Position numbers and translations under genes: made by a program | Assembly: GCF_024346955.1 (NCBI RefSeq) | Contig: NZ_AP024883.1 | Span: 2,790,001-2,854,000, forward strand | Direction: 5' to 3' | Origin: Vibrio mangrovi | GTDB taxonomy: Bacteria > Pseudomonadota > Gammaproteobacteria > Enterobacterales > Vibrionaceae | DNA length: 64,000 bases | Notes under the pieces: generated by a model | What the model saw: only the letters and a program-made list of their open reading frames with translations | What the model was told of the DNA's origin: nothing | Database searches by the model: none | Part shown: one piece after another, positions 25,758 to 38,083 of the stretch | Layout: each line of letters starts with the position of its first letter | Position numbering within the stretch: the first letter of the stretch is position 1

Positions 25758-26497
25758 TGTTAATACTCCACTTTAGTTAAATTCGTCACGTTATAATTAG
25801 TTTGTTTCTACTTCCGGCAAAGAAATAGAGAACTAACAAGATATAGTGGAAATGACATAACTTTATTTTTAAATTAATCGCTATGCAGTAAAAGCAAACA
25901 ATATGTCCTAAAATGTTGACCTAATTAAATATGAACCCAATGGAACAACAATCTAAGAAAAGTTAGATGATATTTATCATTAACTCCCTTCAGAAAATTC
26001 AATTAGACATTTGTCGAGCGAAAAGAATATATAATATTATTTTGCTTTAATTCAATGTTATTCACTATGTCTATAGTGCCAGTATAAGCCTATTCTCCGT
26101 GATTTTTATATCGAATGTTGCACAATTTATTGTCGATTATTGCACTGAAAAACATATGCAACTACAGTTATATGAATTTAGATAGCCAATATGCCCCCCA
26201 GGAATCCATAAACCATAATCATCTGATTTTAAATCATTTTTTATTTACTCAGAGAATTCACTATCTATCATAGTCCTGGATTGATCTCACGATTTTTATT
26301 GACCCGATAATGGAAGGTGCAACACTAGTGCAATCCTTCAAGGCAAATAAAGGAACATAAAGGAACATAAAACAATGTGTCTGATTAACTAGGGGATAAG
26401 GATATAATGAATTGAAATAACTTGAATCTTTATGGAAAATCACACTTATAAACTAAGTAGCTATCGGATGTACTAAAAACAGATAATGTAGCTAGAA
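25758..26497. other. Regulatory region between araC-type gene and porin gene
   Basis: This 740-bp gap holds the porin promoter and an operator element (26106-26144). The roughly 320 bp between the likely start site and the porin ATG look noncoding. Upstream, 26318-26336 carries GTGCAAC and GTGCAAT, which on the minus strand are two more TTGCAC elements. A 10-bp tandem repeat AAAGGAACAT lies near 26349-26369. I see no gene. Confidence 0.55.
26081..26144 (-). promoter_or_regulatory. Bipartite AraC-type operator and promoter for the porin gene
   Basis: On the plus strand TTATATCGAATGTTGCA (26106-26122), six bases, then ATTGTCGATTATTGCA (26129-26144). The two TTGCA cores are 22 bp apart in direct orientation, the geometry of AraC/XylS operators. 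A minus-strand -10 TATACT lies at 26081-26086, 20 bp downstream, so the proximal half-site overlaps the -35 position. Almost the same element precedes the EIIC gene. Confidence 0.75.
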
Positions 26498-27442
26498 CTA
26501 TTTGGCATGATCCCTGAAATACTTCAAACTTACGTTATATTTATCTCTGAACACCTTATAAAAGTGGGAGGCATTCTCATAACCGGTCATATTAATGACT
26601 TCCATAATAGAATAATCGGTATTTTTTAACAGATAGATCACTCTCTCCATACGCTTTTCTAGTAAAAGTTCACTGAAAGTTTTACCGGTAAAGTTTTTGA
26701 GTAATCGACTGATTCTATAATTTGGTTGATTCAGCTGATTTGATATTTCTTTAAGACTGGCATCCTGATAATTATCTTCGATATACTTTAATACCATAAT
26801 GGCCAGAGAATCATTGTAGTTCACACTGACATAGTAATCACTCGAGTCAATATTACATAGTAATTCAGTAATCAGAAGTCCGACCAAGAAGTGAACTTTA
26901 ATTTGTTTGATCAAATTATCGCCATATATTTCACAAATAATTTTCTCAACCAACTCTTGTATACACTGATTATCACCAACTTTGAAATGGATATGCTCTC
27001 CATGTCTTTTCTTGCCATTGATAGAGGCAAGTATAAATTCAGTAATCAGATTTTCACTATCAAATAAAGATATAAGACGCCCAAAGAATTCTGGTTCTAT
27101 AATAAAGTTAATAATAATATCTTCATCGGATGCAGCTTCTATTTCATGCGTAGCAAACTGATTAAGCAATAAGATTTCGCCTTGATTTTGCACGATATCT
27201 TTACCATTTACATTTTGCCGCATCTTTCCCTGATACACATACACAAGTTCAATATATTCATGTGAATGTAAAGGGACTTCAATAAATCGAGTTTGCTTCT
27301 CAATAAAGATATATTCATCTTTAAAAAATTGACGCTCTACACGTTTTTTAAAGACATGATTAAATGTCGAATTCTGGCTTAAGAGCTTCAGTTCTCTGTC
27401 GGTGTACGCAAGCAGCTGATTATGAACTTGGGCGTCTAACAT
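26498..27442 (-). CDS. AraC-family regulator with N-terminal cupin domain
   Basis: A 314-residue transcription factor. An N-terminal sensor of cupin type is visible at about 50-110 (EVPLHSHEYIELVYVYQGKMRQNVNGK), and two C-terminal helix-turn-helix motifs at about 215-312 (SLKEISNQLNQPNYRISRLLKNFTG and SIMEVINMTGYENASHFYKVFRDKY). The layout resembles ChbR and other sugar-responsive regulators. It begins 3 bp after the GH78 stop, so it is the third gene of the EIIC-GH78-AraC operon. It is the only regulator in the locus and the likely reader of the paired 22-bp-spaced elements at 26106 and 31631. Inducer unknown. Confidence 0.9.
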   Translation of the reverse strand: MLDAQVHNQLLAYTDRELKLLSQNSTFNHVFKKRVERQFFKDEYIFIEKQTRFIEVPLHSHEYIELVYVYQGKMRQNVNGKDIVQNQGEILLLNQFATHEIEAASDEDIIINFIIEPEFFGRLISLFDSENLITEFILASINGKKRHGEHIHFKVGDNQCIQELVEKIICEIYGDNLIKQIKVHFLVGLLITELLCNIDSSDYYVSVNYNDSLAIMVLKYIEDNYQDASLKEISNQLNQPNYRISRLLKNFTGKTFSELLLEKRMERVIYLLKNTDYSIMEVINMTGYENASHFYKVFRDKYNVSLKYFRDHAK

Positions 27443-27445
27443 ATC

Positions 27446-30115
27446 TTACCTTACATCAATCATTTCCTCTTGCGGTAGTACAACAGTATTCAATTTTATG
27501 TTCAACTCTCCAGTGTCAATTATGTCGACATAAACATGTTTTTTCTCAACATGAACTACATTCATATGCCGGACAGAATCTTCATATGCTCGATCAATAA
27601 TCAACATACAACGCTTCAGGTTAAATGGAACTTTAATATACAGTTCAATTAACTCATTGTTTCTGGACCAGTTACACGTCACCACTCCCTGAGGTGTCTC
27701 ATAACTACAATCAACAAAATCAATACTGGTATCAAAATACGGCTTAATGTTAATTATGTCAGAACCGCAAGAATCATCACAAATTTCTATGCCTCCGAGC
27801 CCTTTATAAAACCATGAAGCATAAGAACTGAACATCGCATGATTACAAGAGCCATTCTTATTTTCTCCGAAAAACTCTTTTAATGCTAAATTGTTATCTC
27901 GCAGCATGTGTCTGATACCATCTTCATGGTATAGCCACTGATACAAAATATGATTTAAGTCATATTTTCTGAATAGTTCATAAGCAAAGCTCTGCCCAAA
28001 TATCCCTGATGTTATTTCAAAATTATTTGACTCAATCAAGTTCACCAAAGCATCAATCAGATATCCTGGCTCATCTTCCAGCGCAAAGTAAATCGCAAAA
28101 ATATAACTTGTCTGAGTACGATCAGCATAGCTCCCATCATCATTTCGATATCGGTTGATTATCTCTTGTTTTAAAGAATCAGCCTTCTGAGAGTAAGCTA
28201 GCCACTTGTCATTAAGGCCAAGTTTCTTCGAAAAGTCAGAAATCAGAAGAAAGTGGAAATAGTGAAAACATGTTGCTGTAAAATTAATTGCCGGAGAACT
28301 TTTCTTAAAGTTTTTAGGGTTAGCATCCTTACTTCCCCAGTCACCCAAACAAAAATCACAAATCAGCTCTGGATCAAGACTACTCAAATGCTCAATTTGC
28401 TTCTCCAGAAATGGGTATACATTTCTGATAAGTTCCAGATTGCCATAGTACTGGTAATGAATTTTTAACAGATACGGAACAACTAACTGCCATCCTAAAG
28501 GACCGGCACCATCTCCGGTACCATTAGTTTTGATCCCCATGAAAGGTGCTGTTTCCGGCATACCACCATTCGGACGCATATCGTTAATGAAGTCGCCGAT
28601 AGTTTTTTCATAGAGCTTTGCTGTATTAAACATGAAGACTTGCGATGTAGCCAAGGCTACCATGTCACCACCATAGGCTAAGCGCTCTCTGGCACAGTCT
28701 TCAAATACAGCATGAATATTATTCAGCTTGGTATTTTTAGCAACATCATGCAATTCATTCAGGAAACTATCAGAGCATCGAAAATATCCGACTGGGTTCA
28801 GCTCAGTATGCACACAGATGGCTTCAAGTTCCTGGATATGCTCAATATCAATTCCCTTCAGCTCGACATACCGGAAAGAATGATAGGTAAATTTATTGGT
28901 AAACCTGAGGGTTCCATCTCGGCAAATACAACGATCTCTCTGTTCTGCCAATTCAGGTGCTCCAGCACCACCAGGGACAGTAAAATCATCCGCAACCTGC
29001 TTACCAACAAAGCCAGCCAATGTTGAGGCAGTATTTAAGGTTTTATCTTCATTGATCTCTTCACTGTACAGAAAATCAATCACCTGATTTTCATGCCCCA
29101 TAAAGCTAATATCGATAAAACCGCTGATTACTTCACCAAAATCAACAACAATTTTACCATCCTCAGCAGGAATAACTTCAACTGGTTTAACAACACGATT
29201 TTGGGTAACTTTTTCTATATAACTGGGTTTAAGGACGCCTTTTGGTCCTTCGACTTTCATCGCATTTGTCCATGAAGTATCATGAAAATCAATCATATCA
29301 CTTTCATGTTTATGCAAACGAAAATCTAAAACCTCACCCAGATAGATATTGTTAAACAAGTATGGTCCTTCAGCAACAAGCCAGGATTCATCCGTCGGAA
29401 TGGTTTCCCATTCCGTACCGGTTTGAATAACAATATCAGCTAACAATTTAGGCTCGCCAATCGTCAACACATTCCGTAAATTATATTTACCAAACAGAGT
29501 TAACGGAGCAGGGTTATACCACCCATTACCTAGTTCAACGAAGAGATCATTTTCACCAGGTTTTAAAAATGGCTGAATATCGAATGTGTCATAAAAGATG
29601 GTCTTGTCGTAATTCGTCCAATCGTTATTTAGTTCGTATCTGGAAACTTTTTCGCCATTGATATATAGGTTGTAGTACCCAAGACCAACAAGGTGAATAT
29701 AAGCCTTGTTGATCTCATCAGCTATATATATTTTTTTCCTGATAACTGTATTTCTTGACTCTTGATAAAAATCAACCTCATCCTGAAGTGCTTTACCATT
29801 AGAAATCCAGCAACCTTCAAACTCTCCAAAATTTCCAGTGACAAAAGAATTAACCAATTTTTGTTCTTCACCTGAATCACCATAGAGATGGACTTCAGTA
29901 ACATATTCGGTACTCTTCTCAAGTTGAATATCACTAATGATACAACTATTATCACTCCCAGAGTTATCTTTAGAGAAAACAACTTGACCATCTTTTATTA
30001 CATATACAACATAACGACATTGCTTAAAATTAGCATACCAACTCACATTGATAGGTGTTTGATCGACAACAATTGATCTCCCACTATCATTTATCTTTAA
30101 TTCACTATCGCTCAT
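27446..30115 (-). CDS. GH78 alpha-L-rhamnosidase (cytoplasmic)
   Basis: An inverting glycosidase releasing terminal alpha-L-rhamnose. I place the start at the ATG at 30115 (MSDSELKIND), 19 bp after the EIIC stop, giving 889 residues; in-frame ATGs at 30154 and 30175 would overlap EIIC. Beta-domains fill about 1-440, including VDFGEVISGFIDI. The catalytic (alpha/alpha)6 barrel contains EDCARERLAYGGDM (D473, E477, D484), LGDWGSKDANP and CNHAMFSSYASWFYKGLGGIE. In classical GH78 enzymes the first motif is DCPQRERLGWTGD; here it is one residue shorter. No signal peptide is present, so it should act on an imported, PTS-phosphorylated glycoside. Exact specificity is unknown. Confidence 0.88.
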   Translation of the reverse strand: MSDSELKINDSGRSIVVDQTPINVSWYANFKQCRYVVYVIKDGQVVFSKDNSGSDNSCIISDIQLEKSTEYVTEVHLYGDSGEEQKLVNSFVTGNFGEFEGCWISNGKALQDEVDFYQESRNTVIRKKIYIADEINKAYIHLVGLGYYNLYINGEKVSRYELNNDWTNYDKTIFYDTFDIQPFLKPGENDLFVELGNGWYNPAPLTLFGKYNLRNVLTIGEPKLLADIVIQTGTEWETIPTDESWLVAEGPYLFNNIYLGEVLDFRLHKHESDMIDFHDTSWTNAMKVEGPKGVLKPSYIEKVTQNRVVKPVEVIPAEDGKIVVDFGEVISGFIDISFMGHENQVIDFLYSEEINEDKTLNTASTLAGFVGKQVADDFTVPGGAGAPELAEQRDRCICRDGTLRFTNKFTYHSFRYVELKGIDIEHIQELEAICVHTELNPVGYFRCSDSFLNELHDVAKNTKLNNIHAVFEDCARERLAYGGDMVALATSQVFMFNTAKLYEKTIGDFINDMRPNGGMPETAPFMGIKTNGTGDGAGPLGWQLVVPYLLKIHYQYYGNLELIRNVYPFLEKQIEHLSSLDPELICDFCLGDWGSKDANPKNFKKSSPAINFTATCFHYFHFLLISDFSKKLGLNDKWLAYSQKADSLKQEIINRYRNDDGSYADRTQTSYIFAIYFALEDEPGYLIDALVNLIESNNFEITSGIFGQSFAYELFRKYDLNHILYQWLYHEDGIRHMLRDNNLALKEFFGENKNGSCNHAMFSSYASWFYKGLGGIEICDDSCGSDIINIKPYFDTSIDFVDCSYETPQGVVTCNWSRNNELIELYIKVPFNLKRCMLIIDRAYEDSVRHMNVVHVEKKHVYVDIIDTGELNIKLNTVVLPQEEMIDVR

Positions 30116-30134
30116 AACTAACTCGCGGTTGTAT

Positions 30135-31481
30135 TTATTTAACAGAGTCACCATCTGCTGTTGCGAATTCAGCATTTTCTAACTCTTGATTTTGTTCTTC
30201 TTCTGTTTTTTCTTCAGCAACAGCGATTCTGTCTGCAACCTTGAAGAAGAAGTACCAACCTGCAAATCTTACAAATAACGAAATAAACTGGAATGCGGCT
30301 ATTTTCCAACTACCCTGCATGAAACCAGACACAATAATTGGCATACCTGCTGGTGTAGCAACCCCGGCAACAGCAGGCAAGACACCAGCAACCGTCAGAT
30401 AGTAAGCAGCACCAAGTGTCACACTATTTAGCAGGATATAAGGAATTGCCAGAGCAAAGTTCATGACCAATGGAACACCATAAGCCATTGGCTCACCAAT
30501 CGTAAAGATAGCCGGAGCAAATGACAATTTACCCAAAGTTCTGAAACGTTGGCTTTTCGCAATAAATGCCAGCATAAATGCAAGTGGCAACAAGTCACCC
30601 GCGGTATATGTCATGAAGAATGCAAAACCAGTAATATTTGGAGTCGCAGCACCTGATGAGTATGCAGCCAACTGTGCCGCATCCATCGCAAACCAGATAG
30701 GAGCAACAATACCGAGGGTAATCGCATGACCATGCAAACCAAAGAACCAAAGTGTTTGAGCGATGATTGATACAAGAATAACTGAACCAATACCGGACCC
30801 AAGAGATGTCAGAGGTGCCTGGATAATTTCGTAAATGATACTATGAATACTGCCTAAACCATTCATTGTGATGGTAGCTGAAATTACAGTAAACATAGAT
30901 AGAATAACGATACCGGGAATCAGTGAAGAAAATGATTTTGATATAAACTCAGGAACACTGTCCGGCATACGAATAATCAGCCCTTTCTTCGTTATTGCAA
31001 CAAAAATCCTTGTTGAAATAATAGCGACTAATATACCCGTAAATAACCCCATCGATCCCAGCCATTGATTAGGAATACTAAAGGCCTGCCCTAGTGGGCC
31101 CATCTCACCCAATGTGTATGGTGTCAGAATAAAGAAGGAGATCATCGATATCAGACCAGCCGTAAAGCCGTCAATATCAAAACTTTTTGCCAAAGTATAA
31201 GACACCGAGAATGTAACAATAACTGCTAGGAAATTGTTGGTAAAATTAATTGGAATATCAAAGAATTGTACTAGATTGTGCAACTCTAAGAATTCTTGAT
31301 ATGAGGCTACTGGAAATACTTTTAATAAAGTAGCAATAGAGCTCATGATTGTCGCAGGCAAAACAAGCATCATACCGCGCATTATTGCTTGTAAGTACCT
31401 GTTCTGGCCTATTTTCTGCATTAACTCCAGCATCTTTTCTTGTGCCACGTTTAGATTAAGTTCCATAAATATACGACCCAT
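30135..31481 (-). CDS. PTS lactose/cellobiose-family EIIC permease
   Basis: The membrane channel of a phosphotransferase system, about 448 residues with roughly ten hydrophobic segments in the EIIC fold (start QKIGQNRYLQAIMRGMMLVLP; GEPMAYGVPLVMNFALAIPY and ATPAGMPIIVSGFMQGSWK are the family's substrate-region stretches). The C-terminal tail is acidic and cytoplasmic. EIIB and EIIA are encoded separately at 22790 and 21968, some 7 kb away. A second in-frame ATG at 31466 has a GGGT about 9 bases upstream and may be the real start. It heads the EIIC-GH78-AraC operon behind a paired AraC-type element. Confidence 0.93.
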   Translation of the reverse strand: MGRIFMELNLNVAQEKMLELMQKIGQNRYLQAIMRGMMLVLPATIMSSIATLLKVFPVASYQEFLELHNLVQFFDIPINFTNNFLAVIVTFSVSYTLAKSFDIDGFTAGLISMISFFILTPYTLGEMGPLGQAFSIPNQWLGSMGLFTGILVAIISTRIFVAITKKGLIIRMPDSVPEFISKSFSSLIPGIVILSMFTVISATITMNGLGSIHSIIYEIIQAPLTSLGSGIGSVILVSIIAQTLWFFGLHGHAITLGIVAPIWFAMDAAQLAAYSSGAATPNITGFAFFMTYTAGDLLPLAFMLAFIAKSQRFRTLGKLSFAPAIFTIGEPMAYGVPLVMNFALAIPYILLNSVTLGAAYYLTVAGVLPAVAGVATPAGMPIIVSGFMQGSWKIAAFQFISLFVRFAGWYFFFKVADRIAVAEEKTEEEQNQELENAEFATADGDSVK

Positions 31482-31604
31482 ATAATATTTAATAGATAAT
31501 TTCTTATTTCAAATAATTGAATAAAAAACCAACTAATTGAATCCTTAAGATCCCCTGCATCTGATGCTGTAAGATCTCTAGCATGAAAACTGCTATTGCT
31601 ACTC

Positions 31605-31669
31605 ATCTTAAAGTATCAGTGAATTGCAAGTTATATCGAACGTTGCAATCCTCATTGACGATTTTTGCA
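31605..31669 (-). promoter_or_regulatory. Bipartite AraC-type operator and promoter for the EIIC operon
   Basis: TTATATCGAACGTTGCA (31631-31647), six bases, then ATTGACGATTTTTGCA (31654-31669), with TTGCA cores 22 bp apart. It matches the porin element at 31 of the 33 bases outside the 6-base spacer, and the spacing is identical. A minus-strand -10-like TAAGAT lies at 31605-31610, 21 bp downstream, almost the same offset as at the porin promoter. Confidence 0.75.
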
Positions 31670-31967
31670 TTAACTGTCATTCATGCTCTGTATAGGTATA
31701 CACCGTACACATGTGACTGTTAGTGAAGTCTATCTATAGCTCAAGAGAACTAGGATAGAGGCAATCAGAATAGAGATGTAGTTAACAATACGTTGGGTGT
31801 CAAAACTATGATGTTTCACTACAACAAAACAACAGAGGATGGCGAAAATTGCAAACCAGTCATCTAATGAGAAGTATGGGATCTATCTTTACCAAGCCTT
31901 AGGGGTTACCAGATAGTTTAAGTGAAGATAGATTTAGAGATGTGATTATTTTCTTACTATATACAAA
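31670..31967. other. Noncoding stretch between EIIC operator and tRNA terminator
   Basis: About 300 bp with no supported gene. A short plus-strand frame (near 31840-31915, about 25 codons) has no ribosome site or recognisable family. Several short ATAG/CTAT repeats occur near 31730-31760. This is the boundary of the accessory locus with the rrn operon; I see no integrase remnant. Confidence 0.4.
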
Positions 31968-31990
31968 AAACCCGCTCAATGAGCGGGTTT
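31968..31990 (-). terminator. Terminator of the rrn-tRNA operon
   Basis: AAACCCGCT, loop, AGCGGGTTT followed on the minus strand by TTTTTTG. It lies 28 bp after tRNA-Trp. The plus strand also has some T after the stem, so it may protect both sides. Confidence 0.92.
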
Positions 31991-32017
31991 CGTTTTGCAT
32001 AATTATGCAATTTGTAA

Positions 32018-32094
<77 letters not shown>

Positions 32095-32128
32095 GTAACC
32101 GACTTAATAAGCCGAAAGTATTAATAAG

Positions 32129-32205
32129 TGGCGGAGCGGACGGGACTCGAACCCGCGACCCCCGGCGTGACAGGCCGGTATTCTAACCAACTGAACTACC
32201 GCTCC
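32129..32205 (-). tRNA. tRNA-Asp (GTC)
   Basis: A cloverleaf on the minus strand starting GGAGCGGTAGTTCAGTTGG, anticodon GTC in CCTGTCACG, T-arm GGTTCGAGTC and an encoded CCA end. It lies between 5S rRNA and tRNA-Trp, the Asp-Trp distal arrangement known from enterobacterial and vibrio rrn operons. Confidence 0.97.
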
Positions 32206-32297
32206 ACTTTTCAATCTGTCTGCTAAATCAAGTCTGATGCAACTGCTGCTTCATTTAGCCTCGTTCTCATCTTCTCAAAGACAAAAACATAATGTAA

Positions 32298-32415
32298 GCC
32301 TGGCGATGACCTACTCTCACATGGGGAGACCCCACACTACCATCGGCGCTGTTTCGTTTCACTTCTGAGTTCGGCATGGAATCAGGTGGGTCCAAAACGC
32401 TATGGCCGCCAGGCA
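32298..32415 (-). rRNA. rrf: 5S ribosomal RNA
   Basis: About 118 nt on the minus strand beginning TGCCTGGCGGCCATAGCG. It contains the conserved GGACCCACCTGATTCCATGC and CCGAACTCAGAAGTGAAAC stretches and ends with the complementary CATCGCCAGGC. End positions are by homology and may be off by a few bases. Confidence 0.97.
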
Positions 32416-32494
32416 AATTCTTCTAATCCGGAAAGCTGTATTCTCATATCCACAATCAAGTCTCTTCAGAGCCCTAAAACCCCTTCGGTGTTGT

Positions 32495-35383
<2,889 letters not shown>

Positions 35384-35700
35384 ATACAACCCGAAGAAGT
35401 TTCAGATTGCACTGTCAGCAACCAAAGTTGTCTCTCATTGATTTACATGAGCGAGAGACTGGTTTTGCCGGACTCAATTGAATACATACATTAAATGTAT
35501 TCCAAGAACACTTGATTGTGTTGGTCTTTCTCTTTCGAGAAAGTATTGAGAACTTTTACAAGTAATCTGTTGTTTCTTTAAAAACAACCATTACTTTGTC
35601 AGCTTTCCAAATTGTTAAAGAGCAAGATTTTACTTCATTCAAAGCAAAACCATTTCTAAATATTCTCTTTCTTAACACTCTAAAAAAGAACACTTAAAGA
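35384..35700 (-). other. Spacer between 23S rRNA and tRNA-Ala, with boxA
   Basis: This 317-bp transcribed spacer holds the 23S processing stem and a boxA antitermination element, TGCTCTTTAACAAT on the minus strand at 35611-35624. It also has several complementary segments (for example CTCTCATTGATTTACATGAG at 35432-35452) that can fold. No gene is seen. Confidence 0.7.
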
Positions 35701-35776
35701 TGGTGGAGCTATGCGGGATCGAACCGCAGACCTCCTGCGTGCAAGGCAGGCGCTCTCCCAGCTGAGCTATAGCCCC
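35701..35776 (-). tRNA. tRNA-Ala (TGC)
   Basis: A cloverleaf on the minus strand starting GGGGCTATAGCTCAGCTGGG, anticodon TGC in CCTTGCACG, T-arm GGTTCGATCC and encoded CCA. It sits in the 16S-23S spacer after tRNA-Ile. Confidence 0.98.
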
Positions 35777-35871
35777 ATCGCGGCATATTGCAAATTTTCT
35801 TATGCAAGGCAAGTTATGAGGAAGCATATCAATAATATGCGACGAATAACTTAACACAGCAGAAGGAAATT

Positions 35872-35948
35872 TGGTGGGTCTGAGTGGACTTGAACCACCG
35901 ACCTCTCGCTTATCAGGCGAACGCTCTAACCACCTGAGCTACAGACCC
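35872..35948 (-). tRNA. tRNA-Ile (GAT)
   Basis: A cloverleaf on the minus strand starting GGGTCTGTAGCTCAGGTGG, anticodon GAT in CTGATAAG, T-arm GGTTCAAGTC and encoded CCA. It is the first spacer tRNA after 16S. Confidence 0.98.
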
Positions 35949-36010
35949 AAAATCTCTTCTCTATAAACCAAATCAATCTGTGTGAACACTCATACAACAA
36001 CATCTTTACG

Positions 36011-37552
<1,542 letters not shown>

Positions 37553-37736
37553 AAAGTTTTTTTGAAGCCTAAGCTTCGGCTCAATGAATACTGTTCATCT
37601 TACATAAATGTAAGACTGAATTGACTGTGCTGAACTTCAATTCCCAAAAGAATCTCGGTTCGGTTGGTCACTCGTATCATTGATAAAATCTTTTGGATGT
37701 TTATCGACGAGTGCCCACACAGATTGATTGGTCTAT

Positions 37737-37749
37737 ATTGTTAAAGAGC
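37737..37749 (-). promoter_or_regulatory. boxA antitermination element in the rrn leader
   Basis: On the minus strand GCTCTTTAACAAT lies between promoter P2 and 16S. It matches the NusB-S10 boxA used for rrn antitermination, and the same element recurs before 23S. Confidence 0.8.
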
Positions 37750-37786
37750 TTTGCTTCACAGCGCTTAGCACTTGAAGCGGACGGAC

Positions 37787-37814
37787 ATTTTAGCGAGATA
37801 ACTTTTTGTGTCAA
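37787..37814 (-). promoter_or_regulatory. rrn promoter P2
   Basis: A minus-strand -35 TTGACA (37809-37814), 16-bp spacer and -10 TAAAAT (37787-37792), about 230 bp upstream of 16S. It is the downstream one of two tandem promoters. Confidence 0.8.
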
Positions 37815-37900
37815 ACACTTTTTTCATTCTCTCTTTTGAGCTTCACAAAACTCAAAATACCGTCATCGAATCGCGACTCAGTCCCGAGACAACGAGGCGC

Positions 37901-37928
37901 ATTATATTGCGTTAATTCAACTTAGCAA
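37901..37928 (-). promoter_or_regulatory. rrn promoter P1
   Basis: A minus-strand -35 TTGCTA (37923-37928), 16-bp spacer and perfect -10 TATAAT (37901-37906), followed by a G+C-rich discriminator GCGCCTCG typical of stringently controlled promoters. The A+T-rich run just upstream (37929-37960) would serve as an UP element. Confidence 0.85.
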
Positions 37929-38044
37929 TAGGAAAATTCATAAATTTATTCTTTTTCCATTCAACAGATTAAACATTGACCGAAGCGGTCAAGTTTCTAG
38001 CAATTTCATCCAGCAAATACTCCCTTCAGGTCTTTCTGAAACAA

Positions 38045-38070
38045 GAAAAGGTGTCATTCGACACCTTTTC
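38045..38070 (-). terminator. Terminator of clpB
   Basis: GAAAAGGTGTC, loop GAAT, GACACCTTTTC on the minus strand followed by TTGTTTC. It lies 14 bp after the clpB stop and separates it from the rrn promoters. Confidence 0.8.
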
Positions 38071-38083
38071 ATCCATGTAAGAC

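Noticed and set aside
31840..31915. Short plus-strand peptide frame near the end of the sugar locus, first thought to be a transposase remnant
   Set aside because: About 25 codons only, no motif, no inverted ends, no similar segment elsewhere in the window.
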